From NCBI RefSeq assembly GCF_004365175.1, contig NZ_SOCE01000003.1, positions 186,001 through 250,000 on the forward strand: a stretch of 64,000 nucleotides of DNA, in the 5' to 3' direction. Origin of the DNA: Kribbella voronezhensis (GTDB taxonomy: Bacteria > Actinomycetota > Actinomycetes > Propionibacteriales > Kribbellaceae). Numbering within the stretch: position 1 is the first letter of the stretch; each line of letters begins with the position of its first letter. Both the position numbers and the translations under genes were made by a program. Below, piece after piece: positions 56,556-64,000 of this stretch. A model generated the notes under the pieces. It ran no database searches. It saw nothing but the letters and a program-made list of their open reading frames with translations, and had not been told where the DNA came from.

Positions 56556-57424
56556 CACACCAGCCCTTTCGCAGCATGTTCGAGTACGTACCAGCCGGCC
56601 CGATCGAAGCCGGTCACCCGCGCGCCGTCGGCGAGGAGCCCACCGAGAACCTCGCGCACCGCCGCCCGCCAGTCCTTCGCCGCCGCGGGGTCCGTCGTCC
56701 GCAGTCCCTCGACATCAGTCGGTACTGCGACCAGCACCGTCCCGCCGTCTCCCGAGCGGCCCGCCGATGGTCGCTCGTCCGCCGTCCGCCCCAGCGCAAT
56801 GGTTGCCGCAGGCAACGTGATGGCACGCGGTCGCCGCGCAGCGGCCGCGGCGACCTCCGGCGCGTCCAGCTGCCAGCGGACCAGCAGCCGATCGGTGTCG
56901 TCCCCGCTGTTGATCCCGTCCTCCATCAGTCCGTAGAAGTTCGTCAGGTACTCCGTCGGCACCGCCGCGAGCTTCACCAGATTGAAGTAGGCGTTGCGCC
57001 GGACCAGCGGATCGAAGGTCCACGAGATCGCCGTCACGCCACGCTGCAGGGCCCACGCCCGCTGGTGGAGCTTCAGCGCGAACCCGACGTTGCGGCCACG
57101 AGCAGCACCGGACACGCCGGCGACATGACTGTGCATCGCCACCTCTGCAGGCGCTCCGAAGAAGCCGACGCAGGCCCCGAGCAATTCGTCCCCGTCGTAG
57201 GCGCCGCCGACGTAGTTGCCGGCCTTCGTCAACGCACGCAGCAGTTCCGTCGTCACCGGCGGGTTCTTCGGATCCGGCCGCCAGATCGAGTCGTACAACC
57301 GGTAGACCTCGTCGAGTTCCGCCAGTTCGGACAGCTCGCGGACCCGTACGCCGGCCGACGCCGCTGCCGCCAAGCTGTCGCGGGTGGCGTCCTCGACCGA
57401 GGTACCGAAGGCGATGTTGCTCAT
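56555..57424 (-). CDS. GNAT-family N-acyltransferase, probable D-amino-acid N-succinyltransferase
   Basis: A 289-residue protein. Residues about 25-160 match the GNAT fold; VAGVSGAARGRNVGFALKLH (about 101-120) fits the acyl-CoA pyrophosphate loop. The DPLVRRNAYFNLVKLAAVPT segment follows, typical of a large GNAT subgroup neighbouring N-acylamino-acid racemases. In Geobacillus kaustophilus the homologous operon was shown to N-succinylate D-amino acids. Overlaps M20 (ATGA) and racemase genes. Specificity is inferred from context. Confidence 0.75.
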   Translation of the reverse strand: MSNIAFGTSVEDATRDSLAAAASAGVRVRELSELAELDEVYRLYDSIWRPDPKNPPVTTELLRALTKAGNYVGGAYDGDELLGACVGFFGAPAEVAMHSHVAGVSGAARGRNVGFALKLHQRAWALQRGVTAISWTFDPLVRRNAYFNLVKLAAVPTEYLTNFYGLMEDGINSGDDTDRLLVRWQLDAPEVAAAAARRPRAITLPAATIALGRTADERPSAGRSGDGGTVLVAVPTDVEGLRTTDPAAAKDWRAAVREVLGGLLADGARVTGFDRAGWYVLEHAAKGLV

Positions 57425-58542
57425 GGGCTGTCCAGCAGATCCGCGATCAACGCTGTCAGCAGAGCGGTTCGTGGCGCGATCTCGGCCACCAGGACATGCT
57501 CGTCGTCGGCGTGAGCCCCGCCGCCGACAGCACCGAGGCCGTCGAGGGTCGGCGTACCGACGCCCGCCGTGAAGTTGCCATCGGATCCGCCACCTACCGA
57601 GATCTCCTGCAACGGCTCGAGTCCGAGCTCCCCCGCGAGTCGGGAGGCTCGGTCGAACAGGTCGGCGGACATCTTCCGCTCCAGCGGCGGGCGGTTCGGG
57701 CCGCCCAGGATCTCCAACGACGCGCCGTCGAGCACCGGGGTCAACGCGTGCAACGCCGCATCGACTCGTTGCTGCTCCGCGACATCGCGAGCCCGCGCAT
57801 CGACGGAGAAGCTTGCCGCGGCGGGCACGGTGTTCCGCGTCGTACCGGAGGACAGGTTGGTCGGTGTCACGGTCGTCCCGCGCGACGCATCGCCGAGCCG
57901 GCTGATCGCGAGGATCTGGTGGGCCGCCTCGATGCTGGCGTTGACCCCGAGTTCCGGTTCGAGGCCGGCGTGCGAGGCGCGACCCGCGATCCTCACTTCA
58001 TAGTTGGAGACGCCCTTGCGCTCCAGCTTCAAAGCGCCGTCAGCCGATGCCTCGAGCACCAACGCGGCGACACAGCCTGCGGCCTCGTCCTCGATCAACG
58101 CCCGCGACGACGGCGACCCGAGTTCCTCGTCACCCGTCACCAACAGGGTGACGCCGTCCGGACTGGGCAACGCGGCCAAGGCATGGAAAGCCATCACCAG
58201 GCCGGTCTTCATGTCGAACGACCCAGGCCCACGCAGTACGCCGTCCTCGATGGCGAACGGATGCGTCGCGAGCGATCCCACCGGCCACACCGTGTCGTGA
58301 TGCCCCAGCACCAGCACCCGGGAAGGCCCCGCACCGAGTCGCCATCGCAGATGCGTCCGCCCATCGACCACCACGTACTCCGGTGCGCTGCCGAGCAGCC
58401 CACTACCGACCCGGGCGACCACTTCTGCGCTCCGAGCCACCGCCGCCAGGTCCGACGACGGCGACTCGCAGGTCACCAGCGTCTCCAGTTCCGCGAGCAT
58501 CCCCGGCAGTTCCGCCTGCATCCGCTCGACCAGCGACGTCAT
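57421..58542 (-). CDS. M20 family metallopeptidase/deacylase, probable N-succinyl-L-amino-acid desuccinylase
   Basis: A 373-residue ArgE/DapE/CPG2-type hydrolase with two zinc sites: His81 and Asp83 in GHHDTVWP, Asp110 in GPGSFDMKTG, Glu139/Glu140 in TGDEELGS, and a C-terminal His in GGGAHADDE. The dimerisation domain is at about 180-290. No signal peptide. Position between the peptidase fusion and the GNAT gene, with 4-nt overlaps on both sides, fits removal of the succinyl group from N-succinyl-L-amino acids in the last step of the pathway. Carboxypeptidase activity is an alternative. Confidence 0.82.
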   Translation of the reverse strand: MTSLVERMQAELPGMLAELETLVTCESPSSDLAAVARSAEVVARVGSGLLGSAPEYVVVDGRTHLRWRLGAGPSRVLVLGHHDTVWPVGSLATHPFAIEDGVLRGPGSFDMKTGLVMAFHALAALPSPDGVTLLVTGDEELGSPSSRALIEDEAAGCVAALVLEASADGALKLERKGVSNYEVRIAGRASHAGLEPELGVNASIEAAHQILAISRLGDASRGTTVTPTNLSSGTTRNTVPAAASFSVDARARDVAEQQRVDAALHALTPVLDGASLEILGGPNRPPLERKMSADLFDRASRLAGELGLEPLQEISVGGGSDGNFTAGVGTPTLDGLGAVGGGAHADDEHVLVAEIAPRTALLTALIADLLDSP

Positions 58543-61500
58543 CCGCTCACCTTCGGAGTAGCGCGGACCCCGGCATGCAGGTACTTCTCGCCGGTGGGCA
58601 GCGAGTAGAACGTCACCGGCATCCAGGTCAGCGACCCCGGCGGCCGTACGGCGAACAGGTCGCCGCTCTCGTCGACCGGCACCAACGGGTACTCGTGGGT
58701 GGGCTCCGGCAACAGTTCGGCGATCGGGCCGGTCACCGTCGTTCGTAGTACTGCCTCGCCGTCGCGGATCAGGACCTCCTCGATCGTGCTCGCGCGCTCG
58801 TACCGGCCCGCGTGCTTGTGCAGGTCGACCTTGGGCGGATCGGCGGGCGGCGCGAGCGGGGCCGGCATGGTGACGTCGGCGAGTTCGGCGAAGATCTCGC
58901 GGTACAGGTCCTGATAGAGGTCGCGCGTGTTGCCGCCGTTGGTGAGCAGGGCAACGGCCAGGCCCTCCGCGGGGAGCACGCGCAGGAAGGCGGACTGTCC
59001 GATCGTGTTGCCGTCGTGCCCGATCAGCCGCCGGCCGTCCCAGTCGAACCGGATCCAGCCGAGGCCCCACGAGTCGCCGAGGGTGTGCTTGTCCGGCAGG
59101 TCCGCTTGCTTCGAGGCCATCAGCGTTGCGGTCTCTTCCCGGAGTACCCGGGTGCCGTCCGGAGCGACGCCGCCCTTCAGGTGAAGGCGCGCGAAGGCCA
59201 AGGTGTCGGCAACGGTCGAGACGATCGTTCCCGCGGGTCCCAGCGAGCGGGGCAACATCCATACCGGCGCCCGCTTCGGCTCCTCGCCGGGCTCACCCAC
59301 ATGGCCGACGGCCGCCCGATGCAGGAGTACCTCTTCGGGCAGCGTCGCCGTGTGCTCCAGACCGAGCGGCACGAGGATCCGTTCGCGCAGTACCTGGTCC
59401 CAGGTCTTGCCGGTGACCTTCTCGATCACCCGGCCGGCCAGCGAGAAGCCCGAGTTGCAGTAGGACCAGGTCGCCCCCAGCGGATGGTTCTGGCCGACCT
59501 CGGCCAGCCCGTCGACGTACTTCTCCAGGCAGTCGTCACCGCGGCCCGTGTCGGTGAAGACGTCGCCGTCGATCCCGCTCGTATGCGTGAGCAGGTGCCG
59601 CAGGGTCACCTGCTTGGCGACGTCCGGGTCGCCCAGGCGCAGCTCGGGCAGTACCTCGATGATCGGGGCGTCGAGGTCGAGCAGGCCCTCGTCGACGAGT
59701 TGCATCGCCAGCGTCGCGGTCCAGACCTTGGAGACCGACCCGATCTGGAAGAGCGAATCGGCCGTCGTCGCGACACCCGTGTCCTTGAACACGACGCCGG
59801 TCGCGACTTCCACCAGTTCGTCTTCGACGCCGTCCCGCAGGCGCAGGATGCCAAGAGTTGCACCCGGTACGCCGTGTTTCGTGGCGAGCGTGTCGAGCCG
59901 GTGCTGCCAGTGGGCCGCGTCGATCCGGGCACGACGTGGGCCGGCCGCGTCACCGGCGTACTGCTCGACCCAGTCGAGGATCCGCCGGTTGAAGTCGAGC
60001 CGGTGCGACGGCCGTCCGTCGACGATGAAGAGGTGGCTCGCCTCCGGGTAGAGCACCAGTTGGGTCGGCACGCCTTGCTCGCGCAGTGCCGTGTGCCATT
60101 GCTGGGCCTGACCGATCGGGCACCGTACGTCGGCGTCGCCGTGCAGGACCAGCGTCGGCGTCTTCACCTTGCCGACCTGGCTGAACGGAGACATCTCGGT
60201 GTAGTCCGCAGGCCCGTTCAGCTCGTAGACGCCGAGGTAGTGGCCGAGGTCCGAGGTGCCCGCCATGCTGGTCAGGTCGCTGACCACGCCGCCGGTCACG
60301 GCCGCCGCGAACCGGTCGTCCCGGCTGGTCAGATAGCACGTCATGAATCCGCCGTAGCTGTAGCCGGCCACGGCGAGGCGCGCCGGATCGGCGATGCCCT
60401 CGGCAACCAATTCGTCGAGCGGTTCGAGGAAGTCCTTCGCGTCCTCGACGCCCCAGGCGCCGAGTGCGGCGTTGAAGAACTCCTCGCCGTACCCGTCGCT
60501 GCCGCGCGGGTTCACCAGGAAGACGGTCCAACCGCGAGCGGCCAGTTCCTGGTGGTAGAAGTGGACCTCGTCGGCCACCGCGTTCCACGCGTTGTGCGGG
60601 CCGCCGTGGATGTCGAGCAGCAACGGCTGCGGCCCGGTCGCCGAAGGATCGCGGATCAGGTAGCCGGCCACCACGGTCCCGTCGGAGATCGTGAACTCGC
60701 GCTCGGTCCGGGCGAAGTGCTCCACCTCGGCGAGCTTCTCGCCGTACGACGTGCGTGGGGTGACCGTTTTGCTCGCCAGGTCGAGGGTGACGACCTCGCC
60801 GTACGACGTCTCCGTGGTCAGCACGAGTGCGGCGGTTCCACCGGCGACGGTGAGGCTGGAGACGTTCTGGCCGGCTTTGCCCAGTACTGGTTGGGGAGTG
60901 CCGCCGGCGACGGGCACGGAGTACAGGTGACTGCAGCCGCGTTCGCGGATGGCGAAGAGGACCGTGCGACCGTCATCGGTCAACGTAGGCAGGGCTCCTG
61001 GGTACGCCGGTCCGCCGGGCATCACGTTGCGATCGAGTGACTCGGCCAGGTTCACCACCTCGCCGGTCGCGAGCGACAGTCGCAGCAGTCCGGCGTGACC
61101 GACCGGTCCGGCGAGGTTGCCGACGATCACCAGCGCGTCGCCGTCGGCGGTCCACACGACTGGGCCGGCCAGCCCTTCGGCGAGACCGACGAGCTGAGGC
61201 TGGGCCTTCTCATCGGTGGCATCGAGCACGTACGCCGGTGCTGTCGGGCTCAGGTCGGCGTCGGGAGCGGTGGCGGCTCCGAAGGCCAGCTTGGTGCCGT
61301 CAGGTGACCAGGCGGGGTCACCGGCGTGCCAGTCGCCCTCGGTGGCTTGCCTGCACTTCTTCGTGTCGACGTCGATCAGGTGGAGGTGCTTGCGGATCGT
61401 CCGCAGCCAGCCGGCACCGTCGGCCTGGTAGTCGAGTCGCTCGGTGACGATCGGCGCATGGCCGCGTGTCTCGTCGTCCAGCCCAGCGATGTCCACCGCC

Positions 61501-61874
61501 GCACTGAAGGCGATCCTGGTCCCGTCCGGACTCCACTGCGGGGCGCCTGCACCCAGCGGGAGAGTAGTGAGCTGCTCGGGTTCACCACCGCCGACAGGGA
61601 GCAGCCAGAGCTGCGCGGGTCCGTCCTTCGCGCGGAGGAACGCCAACTGGGTCCCGTCGGGTGACCAGACCGGCGTACTGTCGGCGTCTCCTCTGGTCAG
61701 CTGCTGTGGTTCGCCACCGGACGCGGGCACTCGCCACAGGCTTCGCAGTGTGCGGTCGCCTTCGACGTCGGTGGTTCGCAGTACGTAGGCGATCTGGGTG
61801 GCGTCGGGCGAGAGGGCCGGCTGCTCCGGTACCGCTAGCTCGGTCAGATCGTCGATGCGCAGGTGTCGAGTCAC
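58539..61874 (-). CDS. S9 prolyl-oligopeptidase fused to S12 beta-lactamase-like domain
   Basis: An 1111-residue protein without signal peptide. Residues about 1-400 form an S9 beta-propeller (PDGTQLAFLRA, WSPDGTRIAFSAA), followed by the S9 hydrolase (about 400-660) with Ser506 in GYSYGGFM, Asp in HGDADVRCP and His in ASHLFIV. Residues about 665-1000 are a serine beta-lactamase/D-aminopeptidase (S12) fold: Ser713-x-x-Lys716 in GSVSK, Tyr805-x-Asn in YCN, and GHDGNTIG. A C-terminal beta domain (about 1010-1111) follows. Both active sites look intact. The GTG at 61874 has GGAGGACCTCC before it and overlaps the ATPase stop. The S12 family includes D-aminopeptidases. Confidence 0.85.
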   Translation of the reverse strand: MTRHLRIDDLTELAVPEQPALSPDATQIAYVLRTTDVEGDRTLRSLWRVPASGGEPQQLTRGDADSTPVWSPDGTQLAFLRAKDGPAQLWLLPVGGGEPEQLTTLPLGAGAPQWSPDGTRIAFSAAVDIAGLDDETRGHAPIVTERLDYQADGAGWLRTIRKHLHLIDVDTKKCRQATEGDWHAGDPAWSPDGTKLAFGAATAPDADLSPTAPAYVLDATDEKAQPQLVGLAEGLAGPVVWTADGDALVIVGNLAGPVGHAGLLRLSLATGEVVNLAESLDRNVMPGGPAYPGALPTLTDDGRTVLFAIRERGCSHLYSVPVAGGTPQPVLGKAGQNVSSLTVAGGTAALVLTTETSYGEVVTLDLASKTVTPRTSYGEKLAEVEHFARTEREFTISDGTVVAGYLIRDPSATGPQPLLLDIHGGPHNAWNAVADEVHFYHQELAARGWTVFLVNPRGSDGYGEEFFNAALGAWGVEDAKDFLEPLDELVAEGIADPARLAVAGYSYGGFMTCYLTSRDDRFAAAVTGGVVSDLTSMAGTSDLGHYLGVYELNGPADYTEMSPFSQVGKVKTPTLVLHGDADVRCPIGQAQQWHTALREQGVPTQLVLYPEASHLFIVDGRPSHRLDFNRRILDWVEQYAGDAAGPRRARIDAAHWQHRLDTLATKHGVPGATLGILRLRDGVEDELVEVATGVVFKDTGVATTADSLFQIGSVSKVWTATLAMQLVDEGLLDLDAPIIEVLPELRLGDPDVAKQVTLRHLLTHTSGIDGDVFTDTGRGDDCLEKYVDGLAEVGQNHPLGATWSYCNSGFSLAGRVIEKVTGKTWDQVLRERILVPLGLEHTATLPEEVLLHRAAVGHVGEPGEEPKRAPVWMLPRSLGPAGTIVSTVADTLAFARLHLKGGVAPDGTRVLREETATLMASKQADLPDKHTLGDSWGLGWIRFDWDGRRLIGHDGNTIGQSAFLRVLPAEGLAVALLTNGGNTRDLYQDLYREIFAELADVTMPAPLAPPADPPKVDLHKHAGRYERASTIEEVLIRDGEAVLRTTVTGPIAELLPEPTHEYPLVPVDESGDLFAVRPPGSLTWMPVTFYSLPTGEKYLHAGVRATPKVSG

Positions 61875-62656
61875 GCGGAGGTCCTCCCTGAATACTTCTG
61901 GCTTGGGTATGGCGAGGTCGTGCCGCGCCGGGGCGCGGCCGCGAGAAGTTCTCTGGTGTAGTCGTGCTGTGGATCGGTCAGGACCTGGTCCGCCGGGCCG
62001 AACTCGACGATCCGGCCGAGGTACATCACCGCGATCAGGTCGCTGACGTAGCGGACGACGGCCAGGTTGTGCGAGATGAACAGCATCGACAGCTTCAGTT
62101 CGCGCTGCAGGGAACGGACCAGGTTGAGCACGGTGCCCTGGACCGAGACGTCGAGAGCCGAGGTGATCTCGTCGGCGATGATCACGTCCGGCTGCCCGGC
62201 CAGTGCCCGGGCGATGGCGACGCGCTGGCGCTGACCGCCGGACAAGGCGCCTGGGTAGGCGTGGGCTCGGGCGGCATCGAGGCCGACCAGTTCGAGCAGC
62301 CGGGCGACCTCGTCGGCCCGGTGGCCGCCGGTCCGGGGTACCGCCTCCGCGATCGTGTCGCCGATCGTCATCCGCGGATCGAGGGACGAGTAGGGATCCT
62401 GGAAGACCATCTGCAGCGGCCGACGGCTGCCGGCGCGGTGATCCAGCGGTACGCCGTCCAGCAGGATCCGCCCGTACGACGGCTCGACCAGCCCGACGGC
62501 CGCGCGGGCCAGGGTCGACTTGCCCGACCCGGATTCGCCGACCAGCCCGACCACCTGGCCGGACGGCACCACCAGGTCGACGCCGTCGACGGCCGTGATC
62601 GCCCGGCTGCCGGTGCCGAACCGGACCGACACCTGATCGAAACGCAGTTCGCTCAT
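61871..62656 (-). CDS. Peptide ABC transporter ATPase (DppF-like)
   Basis: A 261-residue ATPase with Walker A GESGSGKS (about 39-46), signature LSGGQRQRVAIARALAG (about 133-149) and Walker B DVIIADEITSALD. The C-terminal 60 residues match the oligopeptide ATPase extension. The ATG at 62656 overlaps the stop of the upstream fusion gene (ATGA). Confidence 0.88.
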   Translation of the reverse strand: MSELRFDQVSVRFGTGSRAITAVDGVDLVVPSGQVVGLVGESGSGKSTLARAAVGLVEPSYGRILLDGVPLDHRAGSRRPLQMVFQDPYSSLDPRMTIGDTIAEAVPRTGGHRADEVARLLELVGLDAARAHAYPGALSGGQRQRVAIARALAGQPDVIIADEITSALDVSVQGTVLNLVRSLQRELKLSMLFISHNLAVVRYVSDLIAVMYLGRIVEFGPADQVLTDPQHDYTRELLAAAPRRGTTSPYPSQKYSGRTSA

Positions 62657-64000
62657 CGTTGCCCCGTCCGGATCGACTCCGTGCCTGGATGCCGAGCTTG
62701 CCAGGCCGCCGAACCCTGCGGGTTCCAGCAGGCCACCTGATGCGCCGGACCGTGACTGACCAAGGCGGGATCCTCGCTCCGGCACCGGTCGGTGGCGAAT
62801 TCACAGCGAGCCGCAAAGGCGCAGCCACTCGGATAGTGCGCCGGATCGACCGGCCGTCCGGGGATGACCGCCAGCGGTTCGTCCAGCGGAGTGTCGAGAT
62901 CCGGTACCGCGGCCGACAGCGCGCGGGTGTAGGGATGGCGAGCTCCTGTGTAGAGCTCGCTCGCAGGCAGGTCCTCCACGATTCGTCCGGCATACATCAC
63001 CAGAACGCGATCGCACACCTGCCCGACGACGGTGATGTCGTGGCTGATCAGCAGCACGGCGACTTCGTTCTCGGTCCGGATCTGTTCGAGCAGTTCCAGC
63101 ACCTGCCGCTGCACGGTGACGTCAAGCGCGGTGGTCGGCTCGTCGGCGACGATCAGCGCGGGCGTACCCATCAGTCCCATCCCGATCATCGCCCGCTGCC
63201 GCATCCCGCCGGAGAACTCGTGCGGATACTGGTGCGCCCGCCGCTCCGGCAGGGGGATCCGGACCGCCCGCAGCCGGTCGACCGCCCGGCTCATCGCCTG
63301 GCGCCGGGACATCCCCTGGTGCTCGCGAGCACCTTCGGCGAGCTGGGCCCCGATCCGCATCGTCGGGTTGAACGACGTCATCGGGTCCTGGAAGACCATC
63401 GCGAACGACGTACCGAGCAACCGCCGCCGCGCGGCCGCAGTACTGCGAACCGCTGCCCGTCCGAGCAGGGGCGCTCCGAGGAACGACAACTCGGACGCTC
63501 GCACCTGGCCGGGTGATTCGATCAATTGGGCGACTGCAAGTGCAGTGAGGCTCTTGCCCGACCCGGACTCGCCGACCACGCCGACGATCTCGCTCCGCCC
63601 GATGGTGAAACTGATCCCGCGCACGGGGGTGACCGGCCCGGGGAAGCTGACGTGCAGGTCCTTCACGACCAGCACGGCGTCGTCGTCGACAGCGGCCGCC
63701 GGAGCGGTTTCCCCCTGCGGCAACCGCGGCCCCTTCAGTACCGGTACGCCGAAGCCCTTCGCCACGGCCTCTCCGAAGAGATTGAACGCCAGGCCCGCGA
63801 CGACGACCGCGACTCCCGGTGCCAGTGCCGCGGCGGGATGCACGTAGATGCTGTTGAGGCTCTCGCCCATCAATCGCCCCCAGTCGTAGGCCGGCGGTTG
63901 CACACCCAGGCCGAGGAACGACAGGCCGGCGAAGGCGAGCAAGGTGCCGCCGGCACCGATCGTCGCGTTCACCACCAGCGGCTCGGCGATGTTGGGCAGG
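62653..64000 (-). CDS. Fused peptide ABC permease-ATPase (DppC-DppD), 5' end outside window
   Basis: The frame stays open to the window edge, where it reads LPNIAEPLVVNATIGAGGTL, typical of the C-terminal half of DppC permeases (SFLGLGVQPP follows). After residue about 95 of the visible part a linker leads directly into a DppD ATPase: GESGSGKS, FSGGMRQRAMIGMG, and the cysteine-bearing C-terminus CAFAARCEFATDRC. Permease and ATPase are thus one polypeptide. The binding protein and DppB-type permease should lie further upstream. Confidence 0.85.
   Translation of the reverse strand, partial: LPNIAEPLVVNATIGAGGTLLAFAGLSFLGLGVQPPAYDWGRLMGESLNSIYVHPAAALAPGVAVVVAGLAFNLFGEAVAKGFGVPVLKGPRLPQGETAPAAAVDDDAVLVVKDLHVSFPGPVTPVRGISFTIGRSEIVGVVGESGSGKSLTALAVAQLIESPGQVRASELSFLGAPLLGRAAVRSTAAARRRLLGTSFAMVFQDPMTSFNPTMRIGAQLAEGAREHQGMSRRQAMSRAVDRLRAVRIPLPERRAHQYPHEFSGGMRQRAMIGMGLMGTPALIVADEPTTALDVTVQRQVLELLEQIRTENEVAVLLISHDITVVGQVCDRVLVMYAGRIVEDLPASELYTGARHPYTRALSAAVPDLDTPLDEPLAVIPGRPVDPAHYPSGCAFAARCEFATDRCRSEDPALVSHGPAHQVACWNPQGSAAWQARHPGTESIRTGQR

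Overview
The window is high-GC actinobacterial chromosome. It shows GTG/TTG starts, dense 4-nt start/stop overlaps, GlgE-type glycogen metabolism, an ArfABC-like envelope locus and many secreted or ECF-regulated genes. The gene content and style resemble Kribbella or a related Propionibacteriales genus; this is an inference, since no rRNA or other phylogenetic marker is present. No tRNA, rRNA, CRISPR array, insertion sequence or phage gene was found. Both edges cut a gene.

Layout. 1-4.2 kb: end of a beta-propeller protein, an RpiR regulator with a near-perfect operator, and two divergent citrate synthases, one fused to a DNA-binding domain. 4.2-9.3 kb: a Baeyer-Villiger-type monooxygenase, a DGPF protein with its ECF42-type sigma factor and matching promoter, an APH-like kinase, and a GNAT-Nudix fusion. 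9.4-12.1 kb: two tandem secreted paralogues. 12.2-17.7 kb: treS-mak-glgB. 18-20 kb: an ArfA/ArfB/ArfC-like operon with a 39-residue membrane protein. 20.4-26.3 kb: a 1468-aa secreted subtilase flanked by two paralogous winged-helix regulators. 26.3-32.3 kb: threonine synthase, glgE and divergent glgP. 32.3-38.4 kb: a repeat-bearing non-coding stretch, a transporter, a transglutaminase-like/MerR pair, a PadR regulator with palindrome, a DUF3995-ECF-SRPBCC operon and an SGNH hydrolase. 38.5-40.6 kb: glgX. 40.8-45.8 kb: a sugar ABC importer without ATPase plus two Gfo/Idh/MocA oxidoreductases. 45.9-53.6 kb: a locus matching, in order and orientation, part of the mycobacterial Rv3028c-Rv3039c region (enoyl-CoA hydratase, methyltransferases, hexapeptide acyltransferase, propeller protein, etfBA). 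53.7-64 kb: a PucR regulator and a tightly overlapping operon for peptides and D-amino acids.

How the genes work together. TreS, maltokinase, GlgE and GlgB form a complete trehalose-to-alpha-glucan route; GlgP and GlgX are the breakdown side, so synthesis and degradation sit within 28 kb. The most striking unit is the operon at 55.4-64 kb. It encodes a Dpp-like importer, a peptidase fusing an S9 prolyl-oligopeptidase to an S12 beta-lactamase-like domain, an M20 hydrolase, a GNAT acyltransferase and an enolase-superfamily N-acylamino-acid racemase. The last three match the known N-succinyl D-to-L amino-acid conversion route. Linking them to a peptide importer and a possible D-specific peptidase suggests a complete D-amino-acid-peptide salvage system.
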